From assembly GCF_030730875.1 (NCBI RefSeq), contig NZ_JAVAMA010000007.1, forward strand, positions 186,001 through 250,000: DNA of 64,000 nucleotides, read 5' to 3'. The position numbers and the translations under genes were made by a program. Source of the DNA: Sphingomonas sp. DG1-23 (GTDB taxonomy: Bacteria; Pseudomonadota; Alphaproteobacteria; Sphingomonadales; Sphingomonadaceae). Below, one piece after another: positions 35,636 through 45,347 of the stretch (within the stretch, counting starts at the first letter, position 1; each line of letters begins with the position of its first letter). The notes beneath the pieces are model-generated. The model had not been told where the DNA came from, did no database searches, and was given only the letters and a program-made list of their open reading frames with translations.

Positions 35636-35818
35636 ATGAAAATCCTCGCGCTGGCGGCGCTTCTTGTCTTGGGACCGGCAAGTGCCAATCCCTGCATGGC
35701 TTTCGGCGGACAGGGTGGATGCTGCAAAATATGCACAAAAGGGAAAGCATGCGGCAACAGCTGCATCGCGCGACACCTTAATTGTCATCAGCCGCCGGGG
35801 TGCGCGTGCAACGGGTGA
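35636..35818 (+). CDS. Small secreted Cys-rich protein (60 aa)
   Basis: A signal peptide (MKILALAALLVLGPASA) is followed by a 40-residue mature part with eight Cys: CMAFGGQGGCCKIC, KGKACGNSCI, NCHQPPGCACNG. The CxxC/GKACGxSCI pattern is seen in small bacterial secreted proteins and phage-linked proteins of unknown role; metal binding or disulfide folding is likely. A strong ribosome site (GGGGAGGGG) precedes it. The next gene may overlap its 3' end. Confidence 0.75.
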   Translation: MKILALAALLVLGPASANPCMAFGGQGGCCKICTKGKACGNSCIARHLNCHQPPGCACNG

Positions 35819-36168
35819 CGCCAGGCGGGGCGAATCTCCGCACCGTACCATCGGATGGCAAGACCTGCTGGTTCGGCCAGTTCGTCGAACGCGAGTTTGC
35901 GGACGAGCTTGAGCAGGAGTTGCTTCAGGCCGCTGCGCTCCATCGTTCATGGAAGTCATATCGCACATCGCGGGACCTGAACCCGGACGACATCGAGCAG
36001 CTTCGGCGCCACTGGTACGGCTATCCGCCGGTCAGAATCGGCGATCGAGCAGGCCGGGCGATGCTTGACGGCACGGCGTGCGTGTGGGCTGGTTGGACGA
36101 TCTACTCTCTGCTCATGAATGTGTTCCTCGGGGGCGCAGCGGCATGGCACGCAATGGCTGGTGGCTAG
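35782..36168 (+). CDS. Hypothetical protein, 128 aa, C-terminal membrane segment
   Basis: Unrecognised. The soluble part (about 25-90) is charged (EREFADELEQELLQAAALH, LNPDDIEQLRRHWYG); residues about 98-125 are hydrophobic (WTIYSLLMNVFLGGAAAWHAM). The start is uncertain: GTG 35782 overlaps the Cys-rich gene by 37 nt, and GTG 35803 is possible. It overlaps the start of the RadC-like gene. Confidence 0.5.
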   Translation: MSSAAGVRVQRVTPGGANLRTVPSDGKTCWFGQFVEREFADELEQELLQAAALHRSWKSYRTSRDLNPDDIEQLRRHWYGYPPVRIGDRAGRAMLDGTACVWAGWTIYSLLMNVFLGGAAAWHAMAGG

Positions 36169-36563
36169 GGCGGCCTCTCGACGCTCTGTCCCCAATGGTC
36201 CGGAATACTGAAGAGGCGCTGCAGTATTTGCGGCCACTGTTCGCCGGTAAAGACCGCGAGCTTCTCGTAGCCTTGTGCCTCGGTGGCAATCTGCGGGTCC
36301 GGCGCTGCATTCGCGTGCCCGGCAACGAAGTCTCGTGCCCCGCGCCGGTCCGGCGCATTCTCAATGGGGCGATGCAGGTCCGTGCCCCGTCGTTGTTGCT
36401 CGCCCACAACCATCCCTCTGAAGATCACCGTCCTAGCGAGGCGGACCAAGTGATGACGCGACAGATCTCTCGGGCATGTCGCGATATTGGAATCCGTCTC
36501 GTAGATCACATCATCATCGGTGGGGAGCGCTACTCAAGCTTTCGTCAGCTCGGCATAATGTAG
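36144..36563 (+). CDS. RadC-like JAB/MPN+ domain protein
   Basis: About 139 residues. The C-terminal part has the JAMM metal site of RadC: LLLAHNHPSEDHRPSEADQV (His-x-His ... Ser ... Asp) and DHIIIGGERYSSFRQLGIM. The helix-hairpin-helix part of full RadC (about 225 residues) is missing, as in many mobile-element JAB proteins. The start could also be ATG 36195. The biochemical role of RadC is unsettled; a metal-dependent isopeptidase or nuclease-like role is only a fold-based guess. Confidence 0.78.
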   Translation: MARNGWWLGRPLDALSPMVRNTEEALQYLRPLFAGKDRELLVALCLGGNLRVRRCIRVPGNEVSCPAPVRRILNGAMQVRAPSLLLAHNHPSEDHRPSEADQVMTRQISRACRDIGIRLVDHIIIGGERYSSFRQLGIM

Positions 36564-36712
36564 AATCGTTGCAGCCGGTGGGGTTCGCCCCAATCCGCTT
36601 CGCCGATTTGACGGTTCACGCACCAAAATTGGAGAACCGGATGCGAGTCGAGCGGATTGACAGCGATGGTCCTTCGCGTGCTAGCAAAAATAATCTGCGT
36701 GGGGGAAAATGC

Positions 36713-37030
36713 TTGCGAAATATGAGGGGCTTTGTCGCGACGGTCGTGCTGACGATGATCTGCGGTGCAGATGCGATGGCGCAGGAGGTCACGACCTATA
36801 CCTACGACTCGCTGGGCAGGCTCTCGCAGACTGCCATATCGGGCGGGCCGAAGAGTGGCACTTCTACGAGCACATGCTTCGATGCGGCCGGAAACCGTCG
36901 GGCATATGCTGTTGGCGCCGCCGGTATCTCGGCGTGCGCAATGCAGGGTTCAAGCGTGCGGACGACGGATGCCGACAGATCAATCCCGGAAACCATGGTG
37001 GATGTAACCGAGCGACCTGTGGTCGAGTGA
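36713..37030 (+). CDS. Short YD-repeat (RHS) fragment with signal peptide
   Basis: About 105 residues. A signal peptide (FVATVVLTMICGADAMAQ) is followed by one YD repeat (TTYTYDSLGRLSQTAISGG) and a Cys-containing tail (STCFDAAGNRRAYAVG). TTG 36713 has GGGGGA upstream; ATG 36722 is the alternative. It could be the remnant of an older RHS gene or a deliberate short secreted partner of the two large RHS genes that follow. Confidence 0.62.
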   Translation: MRNMRGFVATVVLTMICGADAMAQEVTTYTYDSLGRLSQTAISGGPKSGTSTSTCFDAAGNRRAYAVGAAGISACAMQGSSVRTTDADRSIPETMVDVTERPVVE

Positions 37031-37092
37031 GCCAGCGGACGGCTGAAGCCGGTCTCGCGATCTATTATCAACTTTCATCATCGAGAGAAAAT

Positions 37093-38991
37093 ATGCGTCT
37101 TCCGTGTCCCGGGAGTTCAGCCGCGCCGAACGCATTGGCGGGCAAAACCGCGTTCCTGTTGGGTCTTGTCGTTCCTGGCTTCCTAGCCGGCTCGGCTATG
37201 GCTCAGATCACCCCGCCACCCCCGCTGAGTACGTCAAGTCCCGGTGGCGTGAATTACCGGACCGGCGCCTATTCCTATAGCGACGTGGATCTTTCCATCG
37301 GGGGAAGTGGCGAGCAGGGGCTGAGCCTTACGCGGACTTACAACAGTGCGATCGAGGTGCCGTCGGACATCTATATGGGCGCACGCGGCTGGACCCATAG
37401 CCTGCAGGGCTATGTCAGCGCGGCTCGTATCCCTATCGGTCCCGGCGAGGAGCCGCCGCTGCCCGGGCGGGAATCCTATGTGTATACCGTTACCATCGGT
37501 GGTCGATCTGCTACGTTCCAAGGCGGCAGCCGCTATGTTCCGAACAAGACCACAACGGGCGGGCCCGTAGGCGACTATTACGCCACCAGCAATTCGAACA
37601 CCACGCTGGTGTTCAACGGCACTACCGGAGCCGGCTACTACACCTTCACCGACTCGGACGGAACCATCGTCAATTTCAGGGCGGGCGCCGGCGGATACAT
37701 CTCCAACCTGACGATGCCGAACGGCACGCGCTGGGATTGGACCTATGGCGGCGATGCACGCATCAAAAGCGTCATAAGCAATCGTGGCTGGGCCATCCTG
37801 TTTGATGGATACACCAGTGCTTGCGCCGTAAACATGGCCAGCGTCTACATCACCGCGACTTCGACGTGTCCGGCAAATGCGCAGACGGTGAGCTATACGT
37901 ACACGGCCGGGAGCTACAATAGCAGCGCGAAGCTGTTGGTATCGGCGACCAAGGCCGGAGAGGCAACGACCTATACCTATACTGGTGCCGATCATCTGGG
38001 ATGCATGAAGTTACCGGGTCAATCGGTATGCGCAATCCAGAACATCTATTTCGCCTGCCCGAATGATCCAGCGAACTCCTATCCGGTCCAGCCTTCAGTG
38101 CGTGCCAAGGACCCGGTCGTGTCGCAAACCGACGCTGGTGGAAGAACAACAAGCTATGCCTACGCAACCAACATGCAGGCAGTATCCAATAACAACCTCT
38201 ATGTTTGCGGTAGCCACAATGGCGATCCGGACTATTGGACGGGGTTGAGTTCTAATACGCATTTGTCGACCAATTACGGTACCTCGAGGGATGTGCTCGT
38301 AAGTCCTGGGAGTAACGACGCAACAATATTCGACGAGATCGGCCGAACTTTCCGGATCGGGCAGAGCAGCTTTGGCCTCGATTCCGTAACCTACCCGGAG
38401 GGAAACGAAGTCCTGACCCTCCGCGACCTGCAAGGAAAGGCGCTCACGCAGAAATTGATCCCCAAGCCCGGCTCGGGGCTCGGCGTGCAGGAAGGGGTGA
38501 TCAGCTATCCCACTAGCTGCCCCAACCCCAAGGTCTGTGGCAAGCCAGACTATGTGGTCGATCCCAATGGAAATCGGACAGACTTTACATATGATCCCAA
38601 CCATGGTGGCGTGCTGACCGCGACCGGGCCTGCAGTGAACGGAATACGGCCCCAGACTCGCTATAGCTATGCCCAGCGCCACGCCTGGATCAGAAACAAC
38701 GCCGGAGGGTTCGCACAGGCTACGACGCCGGTCTGGCTTCTGGTCGAGGAGCGTCGTTGCCGCACTACGGCTGCGGCCGGCAATGGATGTACCGGCGGCG
38801 CTGCGGACGAGGTGGTGACCAGCTACGACTATGGGCCGAGCACGGGCGCCGCCGGCAACAACCTCCTGCTCAGGGGCACTGTCGTGACCACGCAGGACGC
38901 CGGCAGTCAGCGCAGGTGTTTCGGATATGACGACCAAGGCAACCAAATCTGGGAAGCCAGTCCTCGTGCTGGTCTCGCGGGGTGCTATTGA
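37093..38991 (+). CDS. RHS/YD-repeat protein, N-terminal half
   Basis: A 632-residue secreted protein. A signal peptide ([17 protein letters not shown], about 24-38) is followed by an RHS N-terminal region ([28 protein letters not shown]) and YD-repeat-like strands ([33 protein letters not shown]). It ends at a TGA sharing its A with the ATG of the next RHS gene, with no core domain or toxin tip. The N-terminal shell half of an RHS cage is thus encoded separately. The halves are translationally coupled. Confidence 0.82.
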   Translation: MRLPCPGSSAAPNALAGKTAFLLGLVVPGFLAGSAMAQITPPPPLSTSSPGGVNYRTGAYSYSDVDLSIGGSGEQGLSLTRTYNSAIEVPSDIYMGARGWTHSLQGYVSAARIPIGPGEEPPLPGRESYVYTVTIGGRSATFQGGSRYVPNKTTTGGPVGDYYATSNSNTTLVFNGTTGAGYYTFTDSDGTIVNFRAGAGGYISNLTMPNGTRWDWTYGGDARIKSVISNRGWAILFDGYTSACAVNMASVYITATSTCPANAQTVSYTYTAGSYNSSAKLLVSATKAGEATTYTYTGADHLGCMKLPGQSVCAIQNIYFACPNDPANSYPVQPSVRAKDPVVSQTDAGGRTTSYAYATNMQAVSNNNLYVCGSHNGDPDYWTGLSSNTHLSTNYGTSRDVLVSPGSNDATIFDEIGRTFRIGQSSFGLDSVTYPEGNEVLTLRDLQGKALTQKLIPKPGSGLGVQEGVISYPTSCPNPKVCGKPDYVVDPNGNRTDFTYDPNHGGVLTATGPAVNGIRPQTRYSYAQRHAWIRNNAGGFAQATTPVWLLVEERRCRTTAAAGNGCTGGAADEVVTSYDYGPSTGAAGNNLLLRGTVVTTQDAGSQRRCFGYDDQGNQIWEASPRAGLAGCY

Positions 38992-41615
38992 TGCGCAGTC
39001 AACCGAGAAAGTGGGCGCGGCGTCTTCTCGGCGCGGCATTGACTGTCTGGAGCGTGACTTTCGTGGCCACCGCGAGCTTTGCTCAGGGACAGGCCTCACC
39101 CTTTACGACGGCGACACGCTACGATGGCGCACGACGTGTGGTGGCGACGATCGCGCCCGATCCCGATGGCGCGGGCCCGCTCAAGCATGCGGCGGTGCGC
39201 AATCACTATGACGTAGCCGGCCGGTTGGTCAGGGTGGAAAAAGGCGAACTGGCGAACTGGCAATCCGAGGCCATCGATCCGCTGAACTGGACCGAGCTCG
39301 ATTTCAAGGTCTTCAGCCAAGTCGACACGACCTACGATGTGATGAATCACAAGGTCGTCGAACGAACCTCGGCTCTGGGCGTGACCTATGCGGTGACGCA
39401 ATATAGCTATGATGCTGCGGGCCGACTGGAGTGCATCGCGGTGCGAATGAATCCGGCTGCGTTCACCGCGCTGCCGGCGAGCGCCTGTACGCTCGGCACG
39501 AGCGGGAGCGAGGGCCCCGACCGGGTCACGAAGAACGTTTACGATGCGGCCGGGCAGCTGTTGCAGGTGCGCAGGGGCGTCGGAACCTCGCTCGAGCAGG
39601 CATATGCGACCTACACCTATACGCCGAACGGAAAGCAGGAATCCGTCATCGACGCCAATGGCAACCGGGCAGGCTACCTCTACGATGGGCATGATCGTCA
39701 GAACCAGTGGCGCTTCCCCTCGAAGACCTCCCCATCGGCTTACAACTCAGCGACGCCGACAACCGCGGTTGCAACGGCAGGTGTGGTCGCCACCAATGAT
39801 CGTGAGGAATATGGCTATGACGCCAACGGCAACCGCATCAGCCTGAGGAGGCGCGACGGGCGCCTCTTCACCTACGGGTACGATGCGCTCAACCGCATGA
39901 CCTCGAAGATCGTCCCGGATGCCTGCGTGACCGGCTATGTCTGCACGAGCGTTCCTGCCTCGGCGACACGCGATGTTTATTATACCTACGATCTTCGCGG
40001 TCTACAGACTGCGGCGCGCTTCGACTCCCTGGCCGGCGCAGATGCCGTCGAAAGCGTCTACGACGGCTTTGGCAGGCTGCGGACCAGCATCACCCGCATG
40101 GGCGGCGTCAGCCGGTCCCTAACCTATCAATTCGACGCCAACGGTAACCGCACCCGGATCACGCATCCGGATGGCAATGCCTTCGACTATGATTTTGACG
40201 GGCTCGACCGGCTGGTGGCAGTTCGCCAGAATGGGGCTTACCCTGCGGTGGTGCAGATGAGTTGGGACGCACAGGGACGGGCAGCCAGTCAATCGCGGGG
40301 GGCGGTAGCTACCAGCTATGGCTATGATGCGATATCGCGCCCAAACACTTTCAGCCACGATCTTGCCGGATCGGCTTTCGACGTCACGACGACGCTCGCC
40401 TACAATCCGGCCAGCCAGATCGTGAGCCGATCGCGGTCCCCTCTATATGCCTATGGCGGCCATATACCGGTCAATCGAGCCTATGCGGCGAACGGGCTGA
40501 ACCAGTATACGAGCGCCGGCCCGGCCAGCTTCGCCTATGACGCAAACGGCAACCTCACGTCGGACGGCAGCTACACATTCGCGTACGACGCTGAAAATCG
40601 GCTTGTCGCGTCCTCCAGCGGTGCCACCCTGGTCTACGATCCGCTGGGGCGTCTGTATCAGACCTCTGGCGGGAGTGCGGGCGTCACGCAATTCGTATAC
40701 GATGGCGATCAGTTAACCATTGAATACAACGCATCTGGCGCAATCTGGCGACGATATGTGCACGGTTTGGGCGAGGATGATCCGCTGCTTTGGTACCATG
40801 ATTCGCACCTTAACGATCGGCGTAGTTTCCAAGTGGACCATCAGGGGTCGGTTATCTCTGTGGCCGACAAGTCAGGGAACTCTCTCGCCGTTTATAAATA
40901 CGATGAATATGGCATTCCAGAACAAAGTGGATACTATAGTCGCTTCCAGTATACTGGGCAGGCTTGGATTCCTGAGCTAGGAATGTATTATTATAAAGCT
41001 CGCATCTATTCGCCGACGTTGGGGCGCTTCCTACAGACCGATCCCATTGGGTATCAGGATCAAATCAACCTCTACGCCTATGTCTCAAACGATCCGGTGA
41101 ATAAGCGCGACCCCACGGGCAACATGGGCGATCCCGGCGATCCGTTCGATAGCGAGTCAGAGGCGGCCGCTGATGCTATTCGGTATATCAATCCGCGTTC
41201 GATTTCAGAGAATAAAGAGTATGGCGGATATGTGTATATGAAAGGTGGAAAGTATTACGCCTCCAACCCTGTATCGAATGGAAAAGGTGATTCTGTTAAA
41301 TTTACCGCACCTAAAAGCCTGAAATCCGATTATCATACTCACGGGGACTATTCTAAGCCTGACGCATCGGGGGCGCCTGTTAGGACAAGCAAGGCTAATG
41401 ATGGATATAATAGCGACCATTTCTCGAAAGGATCGGGGGCCGATACAGGGATTGCCAGTTCACTCGTGAAGGCAACTGGAGACCCCAATTATGCGAGGTA
41501 CCTAGGCACGCCAAGCGGAAAAATATTAGTATATATTCGCGGGAAGGAAAGTGAAGTTATCCCTCCAGCTCCAAAGATTACCCCGGTCATAGATTTCGAT
41601 AAATTGGACAAATAA
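38991..41615 (+). CDS. RHS/YD-repeat protein with DUF4329 C-terminal tip
   Basis: An 874-residue secreted protein. It has its own signal peptide ([21 protein letters not shown]), many YD repeats ([37 protein letters not shown]), the RHS core ([41 protein letters not shown] at about 680-708), then a tip of about 166 residues with [22 protein letters not shown] and [10 protein letters not shown], matching DUF4329. Such tips are swapped toxin modules. DNA of the tip (about 41190-41615) is clearly more AT-rich than the shell. A likely immunity gene follows 2 nt later. Confidence 0.85.
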   Translation: MRSQPRKWARRLLGAALTVWSVTFVATASFAQGQASPFTTATRYDGARRVVATIAPDPDGAGPLKHAAVRNHYDVAGRLVRVEKGELANWQSEAIDPLNWTELDFKVFSQVDTTYDVMNHKVVERTSALGVTYAVTQYSYDAAGRLECIAVRMNPAAFTALPASACTLGTSGSEGPDRVTKNVYDAAGQLLQVRRGVGTSLEQAYATYTYTPNGKQESVIDANGNRAGYLYDGHDRQNQWRFPSKTSPSAYNSATPTTAVATAGVVATNDREEYGYDANGNRISLRRRDGRLFTYGYDALNRMTSKIVPDACVTGYVCTSVPASATRDVYYTYDLRGLQTAARFDSLAGADAVESVYDGFGRLRTSITRMGGVSRSLTYQFDANGNRTRITHPDGNAFDYDFDGLDRLVAVRQNGAYPAVVQMSWDAQGRAASQSRGAVATSYGYDAISRPNTFSHDLAGSAFDVTTTLAYNPASQIVSRSRSPLYAYGGHIPVNRAYAANGLNQYTSAGPASFAYDANGNLTSDGSYTFAYDAENRLVASSSGATLVYDPLGRLYQTSGGSAGVTQFVYDGDQLTIEYNASGAIWRRYVHGLGEDDPLLWYHDSHLNDRRSFQVDHQGSVISVADKSGNSLAVYKYDEYGIPEQSGYYSRFQYTGQAWIPELGMYYYKARIYSPTLGRFLQTDPIGYQDQINLYAYVSNDPVNKRDPTGNMGDPGDPFDSESEAAADAIRYINPRSISENKEYGGYVYMKGGKYYASNPVSNGKGDSVKFTAPKSLKSDYHTHGDYSKPDASGAPVRTSKANDGYNSDHFSKGSGADTGIASSLVKATGDPNYARYLGTPSGKILVYIRGKESEVIPPAPKITPVIDFDKLDK

Positions 41616-41617
41616 AA

Positions 41618-41935
41618 ATGCTTTTAATCGCTCTACTGGCCCTGTCGCCGCAGGATGATGCCGTGCAGGTGGCGCGCGCTGACATCAGTATATCGGAATT
41701 GAAAATCCTCGATGACGCGTGGTTCCGATTTAAAAAAATTAAACCAAATATTGATTACAGATGCATGAGAATAAATCTGCGATATGGAAGTGATTTTGAG
41801 GTGGAAATATATCCGCAGGATGCATTGGTGGAGGGCGAAAATACTATTGAGTTTAATGCTTCCAAATGCCCTCCGGGCGGGGTTTTTAAATATAATAAAT
41901 CTGGCATTTATCAGGGCTTGGTTTTGGCTAGATAG
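41618..41935 (+). CDS. Putative immunity protein for the DUF4329 tip
   Basis: 105 residues, begins 2 nt after the RHS stop. It has a short hydrophobic N-terminus (MLLIALLALSPQDDA) that may be a signal peptide, then an acidic beta-rich domain (ISISELKILDDAWFRFKKI, YGSDFEVEIYPQD) and GGVFKYNKSGIYQGLVLAR. The AT-rich composition matches the toxin tip. Position and composition point to a cognate immunity protein; no family is recognised. Confidence 0.6.
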   Translation: MLLIALLALSPQDDAVQVARADISISELKILDDAWFRFKKIKPNIDYRCMRINLRYGSDFEVEIYPQDALVEGENTIEFNASKCPPGGVFKYNKSGIYQGLVLAR

Positions 41936-41968
41936 CGGTGCGATGGCTAGGTGTGTGCGGCAATCTGC

Positions 41969-42130
41969 TCAATGAATATCTAGGGTATCGATCGCCCCCA
42001 CCTGCGCCCCATCGCGCAGGCCAAGCGCGTCGGTGAGGCCGACGCGGGTGTCGGTGTAGATGATCGCGCTCTCGTCTTGGCGCCGCTGGCGGCGACCGAC
42101 ACTACCCTCTTGGGGTTCGAGGATGTGGCT
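41969..42130 (-). pseudogene. Truncated phage ORF, C-terminal remnant
   Basis: A 53-codon frame open from a stop at 42131 with no start codon, reading RQDESAIIYTDTRVGLTDAL then GLRDGAQVGAIDTLDIH and TGA. Codon use is strongly GC3-biased and the sequence is protein-like. It partly overlaps the holin 3' end. It may be the stump of a gene cut at the prophage left end. Confidence 0.4.
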
Positions 42131-42551
42131 TCAACGCGACGTATTCCGCCGGCGCGCGGCCTTCGATCGTGTCCTCGATAGTCCTTTGTGCCGCCTGCTC
42201 GGTAGCCACCGTGTTCCGCGCTCGCCCGAGCATCTGCTGAGCCAGCGCTTCGGCCTCGCTGTCGACGCGCTGCAGGAAGCGATCGGTGAGCAACTTCACC
42301 AGCCGATCCGCGCCCACGGCGCAGAAGGCGGATAGCAGCGCTCGCGCCTCGGCGTCCCAGCCGATGCGCGTGGCTAGCCAATAGGCGATCAGGGCCACCA
42401 GCGGCAGTAGCAGCAAGTCCGCGAAGACGAGCCATGCGCGAACCTTCACGCCCTTCTTGATCAACAGCGCGTACTTGGCCGCAAAGCCGACAGTCACGCC
42501 GATCCATACCCAACCATATTTGGCGAGCATCGTCTCCAGAACGGGGCTCAC
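42102..42551 (-). CDS. Holin-like phage membrane protein
   Basis: 149 residues with two or three transmembrane segments (about 10-28 WVWIGVTVGFAAKYALL, 38-62 AWLVFADLLLLPLVALIAYWL, and a weaker 70-85). A long helical charged tail follows (about 95-149). Start GTG 42551. It is last in the late operon, after the tail fibre and a small protein, the usual place for lysis genes. No endolysin is recognised in the window; the M23 domain of an internal virion protein is a separate entry enzyme. Confidence 0.65.
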   Translation of the reverse strand: MSPVLETMLAKYGWVWIGVTVGFAAKYALLIKKGVKVRAWLVFADLLLLPLVALIAYWLATRIGWDAEARALLSAFCAVGADRLVKLLTDRFLQRVDSEAEALAQQMLGRARNTVATEQAAQRTIEDTIEGRAPAEYVALKPHPRTPRG

Positions 42552-42575
42552 CGGCGCGCTCGAGCAGCGTGACCT

Positions 42576-42920
42576 TCAACCATCTGCGGTCCCCGAGTTC
42601 GCATCCTGATGGGCCAGCCATTCGTCGTCCGAGATCCGGACAGCCTCGCTGGGAATGGTGCAATCGGGGTTGGGCTCGAACACGACCTCGGCGCTCGGGA
42701 AGGTGGCCAAATCTCCGCTGTCGCGCGCTACGATGACGGGCCGCAGCTTCGGCCCATGCACCGCTTCGTGATAGAAGCCGATCGCCGCGCCGTCCTCGTC
42801 GAAGACCGCGTAGTAGGACAGGTCCTGGTGTAGATCCTCGACAAGGCCGGGCTTGGGCGCTTCGATGCCCAGATCGGCGAGGACGGCGCGCGCCTCGGCC
42901 AGGAAGGCGTCATTGTCCAC
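42576..42920 (-). CDS. Small phage protein after the tail fibre
   Basis: 114 residues, acidic, no membrane segment. It begins MDNDAFLAEARAVLADLGI and ends in a segment (VRISDDEWLAHQDANSG) that resembles the C-terminal motif of tail-fibre-assembly-type proteins (I.D.EW...). It overlaps the tail-fibre gene by 11 nt, which supports a fibre chaperone role. The evidence is weak. Confidence 0.55.
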   Translation of the reverse strand: MDNDAFLAEARAVLADLGIEAPKPGLVEDLHQDLSYYAVFDEDGAAIGFYHEAVHGPKLRPVIVARDSGDLATFPSAEVVFEPNPDCTIPSEAVRISDDEWLAHQDANSGTADG

Positions 42921-44820
42921 TGGCTTCCCACCTCACAAATGCGCCAGCCGCACCGATTGCGATGGCCGAATAGTTCAGGTTGATCGACTTGATCGTGTAC
43001 TGCGTGTTCGGGTTGGTGCCGGGATACATGTGCGCCAGACCGATCTGGTTCGCGCCAGCGTCGGCCGCGCGCTGCGGCTTGTACTGGATGGCAGTCGACG
43101 TGAAGGCGACGGGCAGCGTCTGATCGGCGATCACGCCGCCAGACGTCGTCGCCGTCCCCCACTGTTCGATCTTGCCGCTCCCCCATTTTCGCCAGCCCGT
43201 GGTCGCGTTCCCACCCGACGACACGATCATCCCGTCCCATGACGTGCAGAAGCCCGCTCCGGAGCCGTTCGTCACCGCCCCCGAAACACGCGGACCGGTC
43301 CACTGGCTCGTCTGCGAGTTTGCATCGACGGTGATGCTGTCGGTCTGGGGGGACACGAACTGACAGCGCCGCAGCCACGTCAGGTTACAGACCCCGGCGA
43401 GGATGCCGAAATATTGCCAGTCGTCGTTGTAGGTGTCGGAGGTGCCCGCGCTTTGGAGCACGACATTGGCCGTGCTGGTGCCTGAGGTCGACGAGAAGGT
43501 GCCGGCGCATAGCCAGTGGTTGACCCCGACCATGGCCCATGTCGCGACAGCCGCTCCGAAATACTCTCCACCGTGCACGAAGACGCCGCGGTAGGAAGGG
43601 CCGGTTGGATCGGTGTTGGTCAGCCCGTTAATATAGACCGCGTAGTTGCAGCTCGTGCCCATCGAGACGTAGACGTCGATCAGGTAGGTCCGACCGTCGG
43701 CCGGCGCCGCTCGCGTCAGTATCGCCGAGATTGCCGAGCCGCCTCCTCCGACGCCGGAGATTCCCCGAAACGTGAGCTTGCTGAGAGTGAAGCCGTTGTC
43801 GTTGAACGCGAAGACACCACGAGCCGCATTCGCCTCCGCGTAGCGCTTGACGAAGATCGTCCCTTGCGCCCCACGCGACCCGAGGAGGGTGACCTGAAAA
43901 TTCCATTCCGGGATCTGCGCGCCGAGCGTGTAGATCTTGGAACCAAAGATGATCGTGTGCGGCTTGTCGATGTTGGCGACATTGATCATCGCGGTCAGCT
44001 GGGTATGCGCCAGCACCTCCGTACCGCCGCCATTGCCGTTGCCGGCAGCGGGATCGTTCGGGATGTTGAACCAGTCGGCGAACCACTGCCCCGGAATGGG
44101 CGTCTGGCGCACCCAGCACCCGACGGTCGGGCCGAAGCCCGGCAGCGTGGACTGGACGTAGATCCCCTGTTGCGTATCGGCAGTGACCCGCGAGGCGTAG
44201 TTACCGGTCCTCCATACGAAGGATCCGGTGAGGCCGCCCTCCGTGAGCGTGGCAGGTTGTCCGTCTGTCGGCCCCGAGACGAGACTGAGGAGCGCCCGGG
44301 TCTTCACCACGATCGGATTTGCCCCGGAGAGACCGACATCGAGGGGGCCGGCGGTCAAGTCGCCTGACACGGCGTCCCACAGCGCAAGCCCCCTGCGGTC
44401 GGCGCGTTTCGGGAGCGTAAAGCCGACTTCGTCGAACGGAGTCTGCACCGCTCGGCCCACGCGAGAGAGAAGATGGAGATCGCGAACCGCGGCCCGATCG
44501 AGCTGCGTATTCATCGCCTTGGGCGTGAAGGGCACCTCGCCGCCCGGGAAGCTCGCCTGCTGCTGGAACGAAGGGGCCGAGACAATGTAGATTTCCCCTG
44601 ACCCCGTCGCAGGTGGGATGGTGAAGGTGACCGTGCCGCCTTCATTCGCGTCGAGAGCTACGTCGTAGAGCGCCGGGCTCACCAGCTGCTCAGGCGCGAC
44701 ACCTCCTCGATAAACGCTGATCTCGGTCACGGTCATCGCCTTGAAGGCGAACCCGAACGTCGTCGTAGCCCCGTTCGGCGAATAAGGCCCGGCAATGGTG
44801 GTTTCTACGGTGACGGTCAT
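42910..44820 (-). CDS. Phage tail fibre/tailspike protein
   Basis: A 636-residue receptor-binding protein. The N-terminus (TVETTIAGPYSPNGATTTFGF, FKAMTVTEISVYRGG) is a virion-anchoring domain common to podovirus fibres. The middle is rich in Gly, Thr and Ser with beta-helix-like turns. The C-terminal tip has GWRKWGSGKIEQWGTATTSGG, the GxIxQWG fibre-tip motif. It would recognise the host surface glycan. ATG 44820 was used. Confidence 0.85.
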   Translation of the reverse strand: MTVTVETTIAGPYSPNGATTTFGFAFKAMTVTEISVYRGGVAPEQLVSPALYDVALDANEGGTVTFTIPPATGSGEIYIVSAPSFQQQASFPGGEVPFTPKAMNTQLDRAAVRDLHLLSRVGRAVQTPFDEVGFTLPKRADRRGLALWDAVSGDLTAGPLDVGLSGANPIVVKTRALLSLVSGPTDGQPATLTEGGLTGSFVWRTGNYASRVTADTQQGIYVQSTLPGFGPTVGCWVRQTPIPGQWFADWFNIPNDPAAGNGNGGGTEVLAHTQLTAMINVANIDKPHTIIFGSKIYTLGAQIPEWNFQVTLLGSRGAQGTIFVKRYAEANAARGVFAFNDNGFTLSKLTFRGISGVGGGGSAISAILTRAAPADGRTYLIDVYVSMGTSCNYAVYINGLTNTDPTGPSYRGVFVHGGEYFGAAVATWAMVGVNHWLCAGTFSSTSGTSTANVVLQSAGTSDTYNDDWQYFGILAGVCNLTWLRRCQFVSPQTDSITVDANSQTSQWTGPRVSGAVTNGSGAGFCTSWDGMIVSSGGNATTGWRKWGSGKIEQWGTATTSGGVIADQTLPVAFTSTAIQYKPQRAADAGANQIGLAHMYPGTNPNTQYTIKSINLNYSAIAIGAAGAFVRWEASGQ

Positions 44821-44921
44821 GTCGGCTCCGATCCCGGAGCGATTTAGCGGCTTTGTCGGTACGCCCGCGGGCGGATGCACAGGGCTTGCGCAGGACGAAA
44901 CACACATGCGACGATGCGCAG

Positions 44922-45212
44922 ATGTCCTCCGTGATAAATGGCATCGCCGCGCTTGCTGCCACTCTCGTTTCTGGTCTTCTCACCCTTGGCGTGTTCGGCA
45001 TCGCTATCTGGCTCGGGATGAGAATCAGGGGGCGGACGAACAGACAGTGGGCAGGTTGGGCGGCTGGCTTGCCTGTTGGCGCGCTTTTACTGGCGGGTGC
45101 CGTGCCAGTCTATGATGCCCTCGAAACCGTGAAGTGCCGTCCCTACAAGGACTATCAGGCTTGCCTCAACGGCGAGGGCGAGGTCGAAGATGAGGAGTGG
45201 CGAGCGCGTTAA
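44922..45212 (+). CDS. Small membrane protein, possible moron gene
   Basis: 96 residues on the strand opposite to all late genes. Two transmembrane segments (about 7-30, LAATLVSGLLTLGVFGIAIWL; and 44-62, AGLPVGALLLAGAVPVYDAL), then a Cys-containing acidic tail (KCRPYKDYQACLNGEGEVEDE). I recognise no family. An antisense-strand insertion between late genes is typical of a moron expressed in the lysogen. Confidence 0.55.
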   Translation: MSSVINGIAALAATLVSGLLTLGVFGIAIWLGMRIRGRTNRQWAGWAAGLPVGALLLAGAVPVYDALETVKCRPYKDYQACLNGEGEVEDEEWRAR

Positions 45213-45224
45213 GATGTCGGGCGA

Positions 45225-45332
45225 ATGACCGTTAGCGCCCGACTCGCCGACATTGTAGATCGCGTTGCGAATGGGATAGGCGATACCGGTTGGGTGCGCC
45301 GTTTCAGGCCGTATATCCAGAAGAAGCGCTAG
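45225..45332 (+). CDS. Possible 35-aa peptide
   Basis: A short frame (MTVSARLADIVDRVANGIGD then a basic end RRFRPYIQKKR). It follows the possible moron gene by 12 nt. There is no strong ribosome site. It could be chance; listed because it fills the space up to the IS element. Confidence 0.25.
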   Translation: MTVSARLADIVDRVANGIGDTGWVRRFRPYIQKKR

Positions 45333-45347
45333 CGCCGGTCTCTCTTG

